Shown here piece by piece: positions 1 through 11,841 of a stretch of DNA of 64,000 bases. Below the pieces are notes generated by a model that was not told where the DNA came from, ran no database searches, and was given only the letters and a program-made list of their open reading frames with translations. The first letter of the stretch is position 1, and each line of letters opens with the position of its first letter. Source of the DNA: Heligmosomoides polygyrus polygyrus (lineage: Eukaryota; Nematoda; Chromadorea; Rhabditida; Heligmosomidae); NCBI GenBank assembly GCA_947396885.1, contig OX377202.1, positions 5,084,001-5,148,000 on the forward strand, given 5' to 3'. The translations under genes and the position numbers were made by a program.

Positions 1-240
1 TTCGTCCATATGAGGTGAGTCGAAGGCGTTCCTTGTGAAAGAGGACCATGCATTGATTTTACGTGTACTTCAAGCCCATTTCTACATGGCCTTTCATGCA
101 CACCGTTACCTGTCCTGCCGGACATGTCTGGAATGTGTGCAGCGACCACTTGGACCCCTCTATGGGTGGACCCATTATTCGTTATGTGCAGACAGAATGA
201 ACGACAAACATAAGGGGCGGTGTTAATCAATCAATCGCCT
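1..240. other. No gene recognised
   Basis: Mixed sequence with short open frames only; no repeat family or splice structure that I can support. Confidence 0.5.
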
Positions 241-376
241 TGAGGGATGCGCCACGCTTTCTGCTTCTATGGCATATCATGGAGGCCGTACGAATCGGTT
301 TTTGACCTAGACAATGGCTGGCGCTTCGTAGCTGATGGACAAATAGAAACTTGAAGTTGTTTCTCCGAATTTCGGC

Positions 377-640
377 GCGTTAGCGTAGTCGAAGGAGGCG
401 CCGCTGCCGCGAGTGCGTCGATCCGTGGTCCTTGGTTCGGGTCCAACCTAAGCCAAGTAAGTCTTTCATACATTCAGGGTCGGTGAATTGGTATCTAACT
501 TCCTTGGGTAGAGGAAAACTGACTTCTTCATCGCCTGGCTCCGCAACTCATTGTATAGGTCAAATACGCATTCAGATTGCTTCACGATATCCCGTAGAAG
601 TGAAATGCGCGGCGCATAGCGCAGAGGGATTGACAAAGAC
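377..640 (+). repeat. tRNA-headed SINE
   Basis: Head with A-box-like TAGCGTAGTCGAAGG and B-box-like GGTTCGGGTCC, body CGGTGAATTGGTATC..., tail GTGAAATGCGCGGCGCAT. Matches the copies at 2297, 42805 and 49242. An inverted tail fragment (GATGCGCCACGCTTTCTGCTTC) lies just before it at 245-275. Confidence 0.72.
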
Positions 641-1411
641 CGACAAGTCGGTTACATGGCGCTTCCTGGAGTAGTTGAACAGAGCCAACTTTCATAGATG
701 ACTTGTGTAGATATCGAGCTTCTTGTTGGGAAGTAAAATGCATGGCGCATTCTAAACACGTTTGTGGCGGTTGTTTAATCCGACCAGTGCATCTGTATTT
801 AGGTGAGAGCCCATCGACTGAATCCCGACGACGCGTTGGTGTCGTTGGCGATTCTCGGGCAGGCGGACCACTTCATCGGCAACTGTGTGTCGACGTTTTC
901 TCATCTGGTGAAGCGAGAACGAACCACTTCGAAGCCGTCTCGGCCCACATCTTACTTCGGCATCAGAGGCCAGAGACGCCAGATGGAGCTGTAGACGACT
1001 GTACATAGCTTTACGTGTCTGTTTAGGCTTAGTAGTGATGTAGATAGGGTTTTGTAATATGGTTGTTGAGTTCGATTATTCACTTATATTGTTGTTTGTT
1101 ATTCAGGATTCAAGTCACTAACCAACTACTTACCAAAACAATAGCTTACAAAAATCTCTGTATCCATGTTCTTACTTTGTTTTTGCTTGGTATATGTGTA
1201 TAGGAGAACTGCTCGTTTCAAATTGTGCACTTACTTCCGCTTGTATCCGCTTTTCACTGTCGATTTGCTCGAAGGAACATCGTGACAAGGTTTCCATTCA
1301 CCCCTTTCATGTGCCAAAATGGCCCACTGGGTCCTCTAGGAGCATGAACGCTGTTGTACCAGGTCTTAGGGCTGGTTAACATGTGAGTTCTCCAGCGTAC
1401 TTTCGTCATCT

Positions 1412-1832
1412 GGGGTCGGATTCATCAACAACTTACATAACTTCAGCAGAGAATTCACAGTGGAAAACTCAAATAACGTTGCTTATCGCTCACCATATCG
1501 CTTGATAAGCCGCGCTATCAAAAATTTCGGCTGTATTTTCTCTGTTAGATTACTATAAGATGAATCCAGCCCCAGGTTAACCTTGACTTTTCACTTGTCT
1601 GGCTGGAGCTAGCAATGCGCATCGTGTAACTGGCCCACCTAATTTCCGACGACAAGCTTAACCTGGGGCCGGATTCATCAACGACTTACAGCAATCTAGC
1701 AGAGAAAATACAGCCGAAATTTTTGATAGCGCGGCTTATCAAGCGAAATGGTGAACGATAAGCCGCATTATCTGAGTTTTCCGCTGTGAATTCTCTGTTA
1801 AAGCTATGTAAGCCGTTGATGAATCCGACCCC
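1412..1832. mobile_element. Two palindromic MITEs of the GGGGCCGGATTC family, side by side
   Basis: Copies at 1412-1573 and 1665-1832, each a hairpin with GATTCATCAACG ends and GATAAGCCGCG-type interior. The about 90 bp between them begins AGGTTAACCTTG and ends CAAGCTTAACCT, itself inverted. Confidence 0.8.
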
Positions 1833-2296
1833 TGATCGAGACGATGCTGTCTCTGATCTGCTAGCCTCACTTATACGGAGTTAGATTCATTATTTTGGCA
1901 GTAGAGGAACTGAGATGGAAGAGGGCTATTTTTCAGATATTTGTTCAGGTAGGTTTAGAAAGTGTCGTGCATCACGCTATCTTTATGAGCTCTGCACATG
2001 GTGAATTTCAAATGTACCAGGTTAAATTAGCTGTAAATGTGTTTCTAATGCAAAATAAATCTTTATATTCTCTGTGCGCCTATTTATGTGATGCGGTGTA
2101 ACAACCGTACTCTAAGTACCATGTGCAATCTGCCAAGTAGCTTTGAAAGCTGAGATCGCTCCTAGTAGAGGAGGGCACTATAGGAAGTGAACGATTTTAC
2201 AACGATGAAACACTGTACGAGTCCTCGAAAGAACCCTTTTTCTACAGTTTTCCTAAGCCGAGGGAGGCATACTGCTTGTGCTTGTTAGCTTTTCTA

Positions 2297-2580
2297 GGGT
2301 GCGTGTAGCGCAGTCAGAGGAGGCGCTGGCTATCGTCTGCATCCCGATTCCAGGTTCGTGGTTCGGATTTCCCGCTCAGGCCAACCAAGCGTTCCATCCC
2401 TCCCCGGGTTCGGTGAGTTTGTGCCAGACTTGTTTGGGATGGATAAAGTGCTGACTTGTTCATCGTCTGGCCAGCGCAATTCGTTGTATAGCCAAATACG
2501 CATTCAAATCGCCTCCACGACATCCCGTAGGAGTAGAATGCGTGGCGCATCCCAAGACGGATTGAGTAACGCCATACTTT
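2297..2580 (+). repeat. tRNA-headed SINE, well preserved
   Basis: Head GCGTGTAGCGCAGTCAGAGG and GGTTCGTGGTTCGGATTTCC, body CCCGGGTTCGGTGAGTTTG, tail CAAATCGCCTCCACGACATC...GAATGCGTGGCGCATCCC. The opposed long open frames here are the SINE itself. Confidence 0.8.
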
Positions 2581-2599
2581 ATCCTTTATCCTTATAATT

Positions 2600-2910
2600 T
2601 TTCGAGGATCGAGATTCGAATAAGTCCCATTTTCCATTTATTCGCATATTCGAATGAACGTAGTCGAACGGTTTGTTCGAATCAGATTCAGTGCTTAAAG
2701 ATTTGAATTTTTTTGACATACGAATCAAATTATGCAATTTTCGAGTAACGTACGAATGTAGCTTCCTTTCAGTTTTCGAATTCCAACGAATACTCGGCCC
2801 TTTAAAACCGTCGATGTTCGACTTTGAATGAATATCCGAATATCTAAAAATATCGAATACTCAATAATCATTTGAATAAATCACTCTATCATATTCGTTC
2901 GAGCACAACT
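2600..2910. repeat. AT-rich tract rich in TTCGAAT-type words
   Basis: ATTCGAAT, TTCGAATC, CGAATA and complements recur about a dozen times in 300 bp. No gene, no clear period. Confidence 0.5.
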
Positions 2911-3164
2911 AATAGCCTCCATCGCTTTTCAAAGACATCAACACAATCGGCATTACGCTTAGGTCTATATCCCAACTGAATATCGGTAGAGTCAGTAGCA
3001 GTAGGTCAGTCGCTTCAAATGACGGCTAGCCCCGCCTAAAGAAAAAGCCTTTTGCGTGACAGTATCGGACAACGCGAAAAAATCATTGTCATGGAAGCAT
3101 TACTGCAATTGATGTAGGCTAAAAACGACATAGTTAAAGTAAAATAAAAATCATCGATCGATAG

Positions 3165-3470
3165 ATGGATCTATTCAAATCAGTCTCCTCAAGCCTCAAG
3201 TGGCTGGTAGCGAAGTTGTAAGCCGTCATAACGATGTTTTATTGCGATCAAAACTTCTAGCGCCAGGCAGGACTCGAACCCTCAGCTCTTTCTAACCAGG
3301 CGGGAATGCTCTACGCCATTACACCACCGGCGCCGTTTGATCGAACGCAACATCCACACCTCGTGGGACCGATCAGCACATTGATCAATCGATATCGATT
3401 TTTCGGCTAAATCTGGCCGTTTCAGATAGAGACGTGTGGACCTGTCAAGCATGAACTTTTGCAAATACGG
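3165..3470 (-). repeat. Single-arm copy of the Asp-like tRNA repeat
   Basis: Same flanks as at 43690 (CAAATCAGTCTCCT, CCTCAAGTGGCT, GCGATCAAAACTTCTAGCGCC). The tRNA-like part is about 3258-3336 on the minus strand with GGGTTCGAGTCCTGCC. No mirror arm here. Confidence 0.7.
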
Positions 3471-3479
3471 GTCTTGTTA

Positions 3480-4380
3480 GATGCTGCCATTCTTGTTGTA
3501 ATGTAGATCAATTGCATCAGCTGTCCTCCCATTGTGTGTATCTATCTCTCTAACTCTATACATTTATCTATGTCGCGTGCCAGAGCTGCCCACTGGATCC
3601 TCTTCGCTCGAGGGTCACAGAGAGAGTCATACCGCACTTTACAATGTTAAATACTGTAATATTTCCCATTTTGTACTGTGACTTGGTCCTCGGAAGACTA
3701 CTGCGACCTTCTTCTGGCTAGCAGCTCAGAAGTCGCTTCGGTATAGCTGTGTTTCATTGAGGTCGAAAGCCTACATGAGGAACACTGTAGTCAGAATTTG
3801 CCACTGGTTACCAAAGTTCATGGCCCTGGTTGGGTCCTCCTCCATTGATGTGAACCTTGCCCTATTGATTGCGTCCATTTTAAGTAGGGTATCTGTCGAG
3901 ATAGCGTAGATCTTCTGCTTCGGTTAATCTAGTCTATCCTCGGAAACCACAGGGCCCCAACCTAAGAGTTCGCCTTGTGAAGCTGGTCCTCGAGCCTTCT
4001 GAATTAAGAAAGTGGCTGGAGAACGCTGATGCGATCGCAGGTGTAACAAGGGCCGACATCGGACGTGGCGGGGTCGCGGTGATAACGTCAGAACGACGTT
4101 GCGATAGGCCACGTTAAACGCGCCATGAGACCAGCGCGCGATACGCCGCACGATTTCAGCCAGTCAGCGTTGCGACAGCGTACTGTGCTTCTATGAAGAG
4201 AACAAACCCAGCTCTCTGAAACGTACGTGAGGAGTGATAATTCTGAGGAGCGCTTGATAATAACGATAGGTATCCTGTGCAGTGCGCCAGGCATTCTACT
4301 TCTACGGGATGTCGTCTTGATTTGAAGGTGTATGACCTTTACAATCACCGGCGGTGGCCATTCGATAGACAAGATAGTGG
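3480..4380. other. No gene recognised
   Basis: Short open frames on the minus strand at 3924-4372 lack splice support and known motifs. Moderate GC at 3940-4150 may be an old repeat. Confidence 0.45.
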
Positions 4381-4382
4381 AT

Positions 4383-4580
4383 ATATGTCGCGAAGACGGC
4401 CAGCATTGTGCAATGGGAACGCCTCATCCAATCAGACCGCTTTGAATGGACATGCCATTCAGAGAGGGCGTGTACAGTCCGTACCCTAATCGGCTGGCAT
4501 GCGTTCGGTTTGCGCTCTGCACGATTATTATTGGCTGACGTGCTCTCACCCACCGATGCTGCTCACTTTCGCAACATGTA
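4383..4580. mobile_element. ATGTCGCGAA palindromic MITE
   Basis: ATGTCGCGAAGACGGCCAGC mirrored by GCTGCTCACTTTCGCAACAT; interior GGCTGGC...CCAATCAGACCGC. Two further copies at 44591 and 57886. The opposed open frames across it are hairpin artefacts. Confidence 0.8.
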
Positions 4581-4639
4581 TCGGATAGTGTTTTGTCCTT
4601 CTCAAACAAGTGTGGTATCAATTCATCGGCCCAATATAT

Positions 4640-5010
4640 ATTCTCACGTCAAATTGGACACTTTTAAAACAAATTGAACACTCTTCTACTCTTCAATGGT
4701 AGCTTAAAAATTTTGAAATCAAAATGAACTTTTCCAAATGGAAACTAGCTTCTACATTAAAGTAATGACTCTCGAAAAAGGTTAGAATAATATTTTGTTC
4801 GAGGAAAATTTTAGTATAACTTTCCTTGAAGTTTTGATCCATCTACCAAGTAAGTGAACACTTTGTTTGACATCTCATAAAATTTGTATTTTTCGAACAA
4901 AAAATTAATGGTTAAAAACTTGCTTTAAAGAGCAGGAGGTCGGCCATTTTTTAGTGCAAAAATCAGGGACTGAGCCATGCCCTTTTCCAAGGCGTCGCGG
5001 TTTATTTATT
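4640..5010. repeat. Left part of a foldback-like element
   Basis: Starts CACGTCAAATTGGACACTTTTAAAAC and continues into the same AT-rich interior (GAGCAGGAGGTCGGCC). Breaks off near 5010. A further right part with TTTGACACCTGTTAGCGA lies at 6275-6550, with unrelated DNA and the element at 5094 between. Confidence 0.6.
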
Positions 5011-5093
5011 CATTTATTCAAAGACGTGAGACCAAACTACACGTGTGAAACAGAAGAAAAAGCGAGATCAGACATTAAATATGAACATAAAAC

Positions 5094-6050
5094 GGATCTA
5101 TCCTAGTCCGGGGGGGGGGGCACATAACTAAAAGGTAGCTAACAAAATGAACTGAGACTTACCGAGCGGCTCCTAGAGAACGAGTTGGAACCTAAGAGAA
5201 ACCAAAAACGAACGAAGAAACAAAAAAAATCGCCGAGGTTTACAACCTCTCGGCGGGCAAAGAGCGACGGAAGGGAGGCATACCGCGTGCTGACCGCAGG
5301 CTGACATGTCATAACCGGGATCTAACATGGTGAGGAGGGCGCATGAAGCTGCGTGCCGCGTGCTGACCGCCGCCTGACATGTTATGACCAGGATCCAACA
5401 TGGTGAGCAGGGCACACAACTTTGCCGGCTTACAACCGCAACAAATGTAATTTTCTGTTTTTTCTTTGTGACTTTTTCTTGTTTGGGGTCCTATATTGTT
5501 GTGTAGGAGCCGCTCGGTAAGTCTCAAGTGGATTTGTTACAAATAATACTTTTTAGTTATGTAGCCCCCGGACTAGGATAGATCCGACCTCCTCATAGAG
5601 CTCGTCACACGTCGTCTGGTCGAAAAGCACCGTGATGTTAAGCCTGTCCATAACTATTCTCTCCCTTTCTCAAACTTGGGTAACTAAACCTACAGCGATC
5701 GCGTCCAACCATAATCAAGAACCCCTGTTCGGATTTCCTCCTCCAATACTTTCATCACTTACATCCCTCCATGGTCGGTGAGCTAGACTCCGAGGAGAAT
5801 GAAACACTGACTTGTCCACCGGCTGACCACCGCAAGTCGTAGAGGCCAAACCACGTCGTTTCACAGAAAAGTAAAGTACGCGGCGTATCCTACAAAGGGA
5901 TTGACTATCGTCGTCGGTATGCTGGTATTGCCTGTGATACGAGGTTCGACACCCAAGCCGAACACCTTAGCTCCTCTAACGCAAGTCTCAAGTGGATTTG
6001 TTACATATAATACTTTTTAGGTATGTGGCCCCCCGGACTAGGATAGATCC
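5094..6050. mobile_element. GGATCTATCC element, composite copy with repeated right end
   Basis: Ends GGATCTATCCTAGTCC / GGACTAGGATAGATCC and flanking CATAAAAC at 5086-5093 and 6051-6058 (8-bp duplication). A second right end stops at 5585, and the last 67 bp recur at 5984-6050. Between the two right ends lies about 400 bp resembling the repeat at 42690-43140. No transposase. Confidence 0.8.
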
Positions 6051-6274
6051 CATAAAACCAACAACATAAGATATTGAACAATAGTTGTTATTTGTGGAGC
6101 ATCATACTGAATCACACAGCAAGACCCAAAAAACAACGGCAATCAAAACACACACAGTATCTCTATTTCCCAGCAGGATTTTTCCGCATAAATGTCCGGA
6201 AGGCTTGTACATATAAACCTAAAACGACATTTTATCACAGCCTAGAATGGATTAAACTTCTATTCGATTGTTAG

Positions 6275-6550
6275 CAGATGATGTTTGCATGGAGTTTGAC
6301 ACCTGTTAGCGATACAACAACAACAACTGCAAAAAACACATATATCCTCACTTTGATGGTTCATGTAAGTGCCATTTACACTATCAGTCAAATGAAAGTT
6401 GCGGCGAACTTTTTGAGTTCGTGGCGCGATCTGATCTTTCAATGCGCTGTGCTTTCTTTTTTGCTGTGCTTTAAGACAAATTTTAATTTGTTATTTTTCT
6501 CTAAGATTAAGAATTTCATGAAATTATTGCACTTATTAGGGCAGGTACAC
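6275..6550. repeat. Right part of a foldback-like element
   Basis: Shares TTTGACACCTGTTAGCGATACAAC, GGTTCATGTAAGTGCC and TCTGATCTTTCAATGCGCTG with the copies near 44390, 49680 and 51060. The open frames here are copies of the repeat. Confidence 0.6.
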
Positions 6551-6559
6551 TGAAAAAAA

Positions 6560-8170
6560 AAATGTTCAAAGTGTGTTATATCAAATTTTCCTTGGACAAA
6601 TTATTGTTCTAACCATCTTATTAGATTCACCCATTAATGCATCTCACAATCCACTTTTAACCCGATAAAACATAGAAAACCTATAAAAATTAACTGGAGG
6701 TAAGGAAAAATCAAAGAAAAAACCTAACCAGAGGCAGCTTGTTAGCAGTCAGTTCTCCGCGAATCATCAAAATCCAATGAAAGCTCATTTTTCAAATCGC
6801 CATTATGGATTGATTCTTTGATTCCTTCCTTTCCTGGAATAATCTTTCAGTAGTAGTTAACGCTGGGCATAACGTTGCTCTTTACGAGGGTCGAGAATGC
6901 ATATTTATTTATTTATTTATTACATGGGGTATCTCATGTGGAAAATTCCTTGGAAAATTGGACCCTGGATTTTCGGAAGTTTGGTCTTCCGAATACTAAC
7001 AATTAGGCACTTTTCAGATCAAATTAGACATTCTTCTAAGCAGGACGCATTTGAAATCAAGCTCAGAGAATCCCGTACAAAAACGTCGACACAGATGCTG
7101 GCGACAAGAACTAAATAAATGAGTGTTCGGTGTTCCCGTTGTAGGTCTGACCACAGCTGGAAGATGGCTTAGGGTTGTCGGCAGATGTCTAACTTTTGCC
7201 AAAACTACTGGAGGCAATTTGAATGCACATTTACTTGGCCCATACAGTGCGTGACTGTCGGTCGGCTACCAATGGACAAATTGTGTTTCATCTTTCCCAA
7301 AGAAATCTGGTAGCAATTCAACGACCCAGGAGGGTTGTAAGACTGGTTATGCTGTGCAGGACTCGAACCAAGAACATTTATTTGGGGTGCGCGCGACAGA
7401 GACCGCCGTCTCCGACTGCGCTACCACGTGCCCTAACTTCCTAGCTTTATTTGAGTGAAAAATTTCCGTTTATTTTGGAAACAGATGCTGACTTATTGGC
7501 TTCGTTTGAATTGTTCACTACTTCATCATTACCTTATTTTTGTTCACTTTTCGCTTGCATTCATTTGAGACGTGCTTTTCTATTTCTTCGAAGAGAGTGA
7601 TAACTTGAAGAATGTTTGCTAACTTTACAGAGTCTACTATCTGGCTTTGAGTGCTCAGCGTTCGCGTCGCCTTCAAGTCGCTCGAACTCTACAGGTACGT
7701 TCATGTTCGTACGTATGCTCATGATAGTGAGCCCACTTCAGTGTTCACGGAGTACGGTGCTAAAATAAATCCATATGAGTGTCATTTCTAGGTTTTTTTT
7801 TTTTTTTTTTACATGCTTACTTTGTGCATTCATCTTTTTGCTGAGTTCTTAAACGCCTAAAACAGTTCCGAGCAAACGTCCGGGCCCGCAGGATATATGC
7901 TCTAAATTGATCAGAGAAGAGCAAGATTATATTCAATTCTATGCTTACCATACCAAAAAAGTCTACCTAATGAAACAACAGAGATCATTGTTTTTCATAG
8001 ATCTTCATGATCACGCTGGTATAAATTTTCAAGAGTCCCTGCATTTTCGTTGTCTTCAAGTTAGCGAAATTTTCCAACGTGGAGACCTCTTTTTCTTAAA
8101 TTGGAAGTGCTCAAAATCGATTGAGCGATTACACACATTAGGGAGAATCGCGTTGAGGAGGGAAAACTGT
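6560..8170. other. Mostly AT-rich, no gene recognised
   Basis: Contains a 17-base T run at 7794-7810, a few 21-bp units at 7005-7075 and the SINE head at 7345. The open frame at 7907-8173 has no recognisable domain. Confidence 0.4.
7345..7440 (-). repeat. tRNA-like SINE head
   Basis: Minus strand GGGCACGTGGTAGCGCAGTCGGAGACGG and TTGGTTCGAGTCC: A- and B-box-like with a plausible spacing. No recognisable body. Confidence 0.5.
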
Positions 8171-8172
8171 TA

Positions 8173-8221
8173 GGTGCCTTTAATACTCCCGCCGCTGCGC
8201 GGCGGGAGTGTAAAAGGCGCC
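8173..8221. mobile_element. 49-bp near-perfect palindrome with TTA duplication
   Basis: GGTGCCTTTAATACTCCCGCCGC and its near complement around 8197, flanked by TTA (8170-8172 and 8222-8224). The same 3-bp target rule as the larger PIF-like MITEs suggests a minimal member, or a hairpin left from one. It could also be mistaken for a terminator. Confidence 0.7.
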
Positions 8222-8755
8222 TTAGAGTGGAAGTCTTCAGTGCCTAAGCGTGTTACCGAAATTGTCTACATGACATGTTTTTGCAGCAATCGTTAAATTT
8301 GTCCTACAGTTGCACTCGCCCTAAACTGATTTCTCCAGGGAGGAGAGCTTACAGAATTAAAACTTTAGAAAACCTCTTCGCATTCTTTCAAATGCGAGAT
8401 TTTGACTTGGTTTTAAAATATAAAGGTGAATACTAAGTATAAAATACAGAAATAATAACACTTATCCTATAGATCAATAACAAACAAGACTCCGAATGAG
8501 AGCAAGAATTACATTGTGACTGATAAAGACAGTAATATACTTTAACTTCAACATAGTTGTTCTCACTTTGTTGCTACCTTTTGCAATGAGTGGTAAGTTT
8601 TATATTAAAATACACAGGCTTGCATAAATTTTTTTAAGATAAAAAGGTAAGAATAAAAAAATAAGTTACCGAAATGAAATAAAAACATTTATTTATATTA
8701 GTGTTGTATTAGTTGATGGTACTGTAGTCTCGGAATTTTACATGTTTGTATTGTA

Positions 8756-9805
8756 TTAGGTTGTCCCATAAGTCCCCGCCGTTTTTTTTTCAACGATTCA
8801 CTGCAGGTTTCGCCGGCGGTCTCTTGCATAGCGCTGCATAACTTTCGAAAGAGAATGAATTGCTCTATCAGAACACGTATTGCATTTCTTTTTTCATCAT
8901 GAGTTTTGTCAATTTTTAGGTCGTTGAAGTGAAAAGGCGAAAAGTAGCCAATTGCGCACTTGTTCTCTCCGCTTAGGTTTGTAATTTTTTGCGCAGTTTT
9001 TTATAGCATTTGAAAGACAATGGTCTGCACCACAAGAATATGTGTTAGTGCTATTTGCTCATTTGTCCCTTTATTGATTTTTGGTCACCAAATTGTGAAT
9101 TCCGAGTTTCTCGTCCGAATTTTTACCAAAACTCCGGTTCTGTGTTTGGACTTTTTTGCTTGGCGTCATATGTCGTTTGGAAGAGGATGTCTTGCTCAGT
9201 AAGGATTTGTGTCACGTTTATTGGCTCACGCTGATTTCTGTCGAATATCAACAACTGAAGAAGGAGAAGGAGTTGTTGGTGAAGACGATTTTTCTCTTTT
9301 TGACATTTTGTTGATATGCAATAGAAATCAATAAACGCGACACACATTCTTATAGAGCAAGACATTTTCTTTCGAATGACATATAACGCCAACCCAAAAA
9401 TTCCAACCACAGAGCAGGAGCTGTCGGCAAAAATAACCATCCTCCTTCGGACGTCCCAATTTGGTGACCTAAAAATCAATAAAGGACAAATGAGCAAATA
9501 GCACTAACACATATTCGTGTAGTACAAAACATTGTCTCCCAAATGCTCGAAAAAACTGCGCAAAAAATTACAAACCTAAGCGGAGAGAACAAGTGCGCAA
9601 ATGACTACTTTTTCACTTTTTCACTTTTCACTTCCACGACCTAAAAATTGACAAAATTCATGATGAAAAAAGAACTGCAATACAAGTTCTGATAGAGCAA
9701 ATGATTCTCTTTCGAAAGCTGTGCAGCGCTATGCAAGAGACTGCCTGCGAAATCTGCAGTGAATCGTTGAAAAAAAAAACGGCGAAGACTTATGGGACAA
9801 CCTAA
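8756..9805. mobile_element. Mariner-ended foldback element, 1050 bp
   Basis: Ends TTAGGTTGTCCCATAAGTC and its complement, flanked by TA on both sides. Almost the whole element is one inverted repeat: the left half (8756 to about 9245) is matched by the complement of the right half (about 9310 to 9805) with scattered differences, around a short loop near 9280. Several open frames across the arms are not transposase-like. It looks like two copies of one mariner end joined head to head. Confidence 0.88.
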
Positions 9806-9807
9806 TA

Positions 9808-10620
9808 TTTTAGAAAAAGAACTTATTAGATGAATAGTTGTTATTTTGCAGATACAGTTATATTGGAACACAGTGTGTCCATTTTTATTTTCATTTGTAA
9901 AATTAAATTGTTAGTACATAAGTAATACCCAATAACATCTTACCCTGTACTGTACTCGCAACTACTTTAATTAGCTATCTTCTTCACTGATGAGCCGCGG
10001 GTAGCTAATTTTAAACATGTTTTGTATGACGATGGAGGCGAAACAAAACATATTCAATGTTGTTGTTAGTTGTCAGTGTTCTCGTTGTTATTGTCTTTTG
10101 GTTATGATTGGCATGGCATTGAGTTTTATGCTGTTGAAGAACGATGAGGTTTTGAATACTTTTTACGCATAGATTTGAACGTGATTCTATTTAAAAGACT
10201 TTTGCTTCATAAATTGGTATCAAACTCGTTCTAAAAGCTAACGAAGGGTGGTTAAAGCTTTTGTTTCAGTTTAAGTAGACATTTCAACTGTTTTTAAATT
10301 AACCGAACCGATTGGATCGAATGGCTGGTTCGGTATAAACTAGTTTCGTGTTTTTTTACCTATTCTATATCCTGAATTGTGGCGATATTTCAGTTTTAAT
10401 CACTAAATTCACAAAAATCGGCAGTTGCGGGCATCAGTATAGTACAGTATGAGTCCGCCTGACTTTAAGCTCTCTTGGTGAGCAGCAGGTCTTTGTCGAT
10501 CCTAGAAATATCGATCTACTTGGACTCAGACTGGGCTGCCAGTCTCTCTATCGACGACTACTTTCCAGCCAGAAATGCATTCTCACAGAAAGAACCATCA
10601 TTGTTCGAACGCATACATTC
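9808..10620. other. AT-rich; possible small exon at the end
   Basis: 9808-10460 shows nothing. At 10475-10600 the plus strand reads LGEQQVFVDPRNIDLLG... and the minus strand reads RSNNDGSFCENAFLAG-stop. Either could be coding; neither has a clear splice pattern. Confidence 0.3.
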
Positions 10621-10624
10621 CGGT

Positions 10625-10765
10625 CTAGTCGTTAATGTGGCCTACATGGAGAGGCGAGAACGTGCTAGCCAACCGCGCAGGCTCCCTTTAGGTGGGTCTT
10701 CCGCTCGAGTGGCTTGGTCGGTCTACTGCGTGCTACTTCTTTATATAGGCCACATCAACGACTGG
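10625..10765. mobile_element. CTAGTCGTTAATGTGG palindromic MITE
   Basis: CTAGTCGTTAATGTGGCCTA and complement TAGGCCACATCAACGACTGG. Related copies at 11624 and 53021. It produces the 125-codon open frame seen across it, which is therefore not a gene. Confidence 0.8.
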
Positions 10766-11117
10766 TGCCGAAACTCCTATTCAGAAGTCGACATCTCCGA
10801 AGAAATCACGTTTATTAAACTGAAAATCGGTTTGAAAAAGCAAGAATCATAACCCTGGTAAACGAAATGTTAAACATGAGCAAGATCTACTCCAGAATCT
10901 CACATTGACTGACTACAAATCTTAATCACATGACATGGATTATTGTTGGATCTTCAGAAAGTGGAATTGTAAAGGGGTGTTATTAGGAAACAGCTAGCTT
11001 TCTTATTAAGGTTAGTGATCTCAAGAGGTACACAATGGTCAACAAGACAAGATAATGCCCAGAAGCTCATCAGATTAGCGGAGATGCTCACCTAGCTACG
11101 TACGCCACTAAACTACC

Positions 11118-11285
11118 GTATTCTAGCTGCAGATGCCTTGAAGGTGACAAGGCTTGCGTCCAGCGCTGTCGTCACGAGCCCAAAGCTATCGATATCCGAT
11201 CAATAAGTGATACGGTTTCCGCGCGGTTTATACTCCTCGCTGTCACACCTTTAGCATCTGCAACTAGAATAGGGCACTACTACTA
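11118..11285. repeat. Imperfect palindrome
   Basis: GTATTCTAGCTGCAGATGCC near 11120 is mirrored by GCATCTGCAACTAGAATAGG near 11258. Confidence 0.6.
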
Positions 11286-11486
11286 CTACCAGTAAAAGCT
11301 CGAATTGGCCAGACGGTACAGTACTCGTTACGGACATGACGGTCAAAGAACAAGAGATTTTGCTCGATGAAAGCATCCGAGGTGCTTAAAGTCCGAGAAG
11401 AAGTTCAACAAGCAAACTTAACAGATGCGCTCGTTACACCTATCAAAGGGATCGTCGTCTACTCTCTGGTTTCTAAGGGACATGAT

Positions 11487-11602
11487 CTACTTCTCCAATA
11501 GTCCGAGATTTCGCGCTTCTCGCTCGGCCCATTCCTGCAGTTCGTGTTCGTCTTCGATTGGGGAGTCTTCTTCACCACACACCGCGTCGATATAGAACGA
11601 TC
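11487..11602 (-). CDS. Terminal exon of an unidentified minus-strand gene
   Basis: Acceptor TGTTCAG, then two bases and 37 codons: SFYIDAVCGEEDSPIEDE..., LQEWAEREARNLGLLEK, TAG. Strongly acidic with a helical end and coding-like composition amid repeats. It could be the last exon of the gene that starts at 15492, which is also acidic. The 3.5 kb between them is filled by a nested foldback and satellite-like repeats. Confidence 0.5.
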
Positions 11603-11623
11603 CTGAACAGTACATCGGTTTAC

Positions 11624-11806
11624 ACTAGTCGGTAATGTGGCCTACATGCTAGGCGAGAACGTGCCAGCTCGCTTCAACCAATAAAAGCACCGACCGAACA
11701 CGCGCCAGCCAATCAGATCGTCGGCCGTGCGCACCCATTCTGACTGGCACGCTTATTCGATGATTGGTCTGGTACGTCCGTTCCCCACTTCCAGATAGGT
11801 TACTAG
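11624..11806. mobile_element. CTAGTCGTTAATGTGG MITE, diverged
   Basis: ACTAGTCGGTAATGTGGCCTACATG at the left; the right is eroded (GGTTACTAG). Sits just upstream of the terminal exon at 11487-11602. Confidence 0.6.
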
Positions 11807-11841
11807 TACCGCAAATTTTCTTTCGCGCAACAAACTATTTA

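Noticed and set aside
8173..8221. A transcription terminator
   Set aside because: It looks like a GC hairpin, but this is a eukaryotic window and the TTA flanks fit a MITE.
10475..10852. 125-codon plus-strand open frame
   Set aside because: It runs through a palindromic MITE at 10625-10765; its middle part is repeat sequence seen again at 11624 and 53021.
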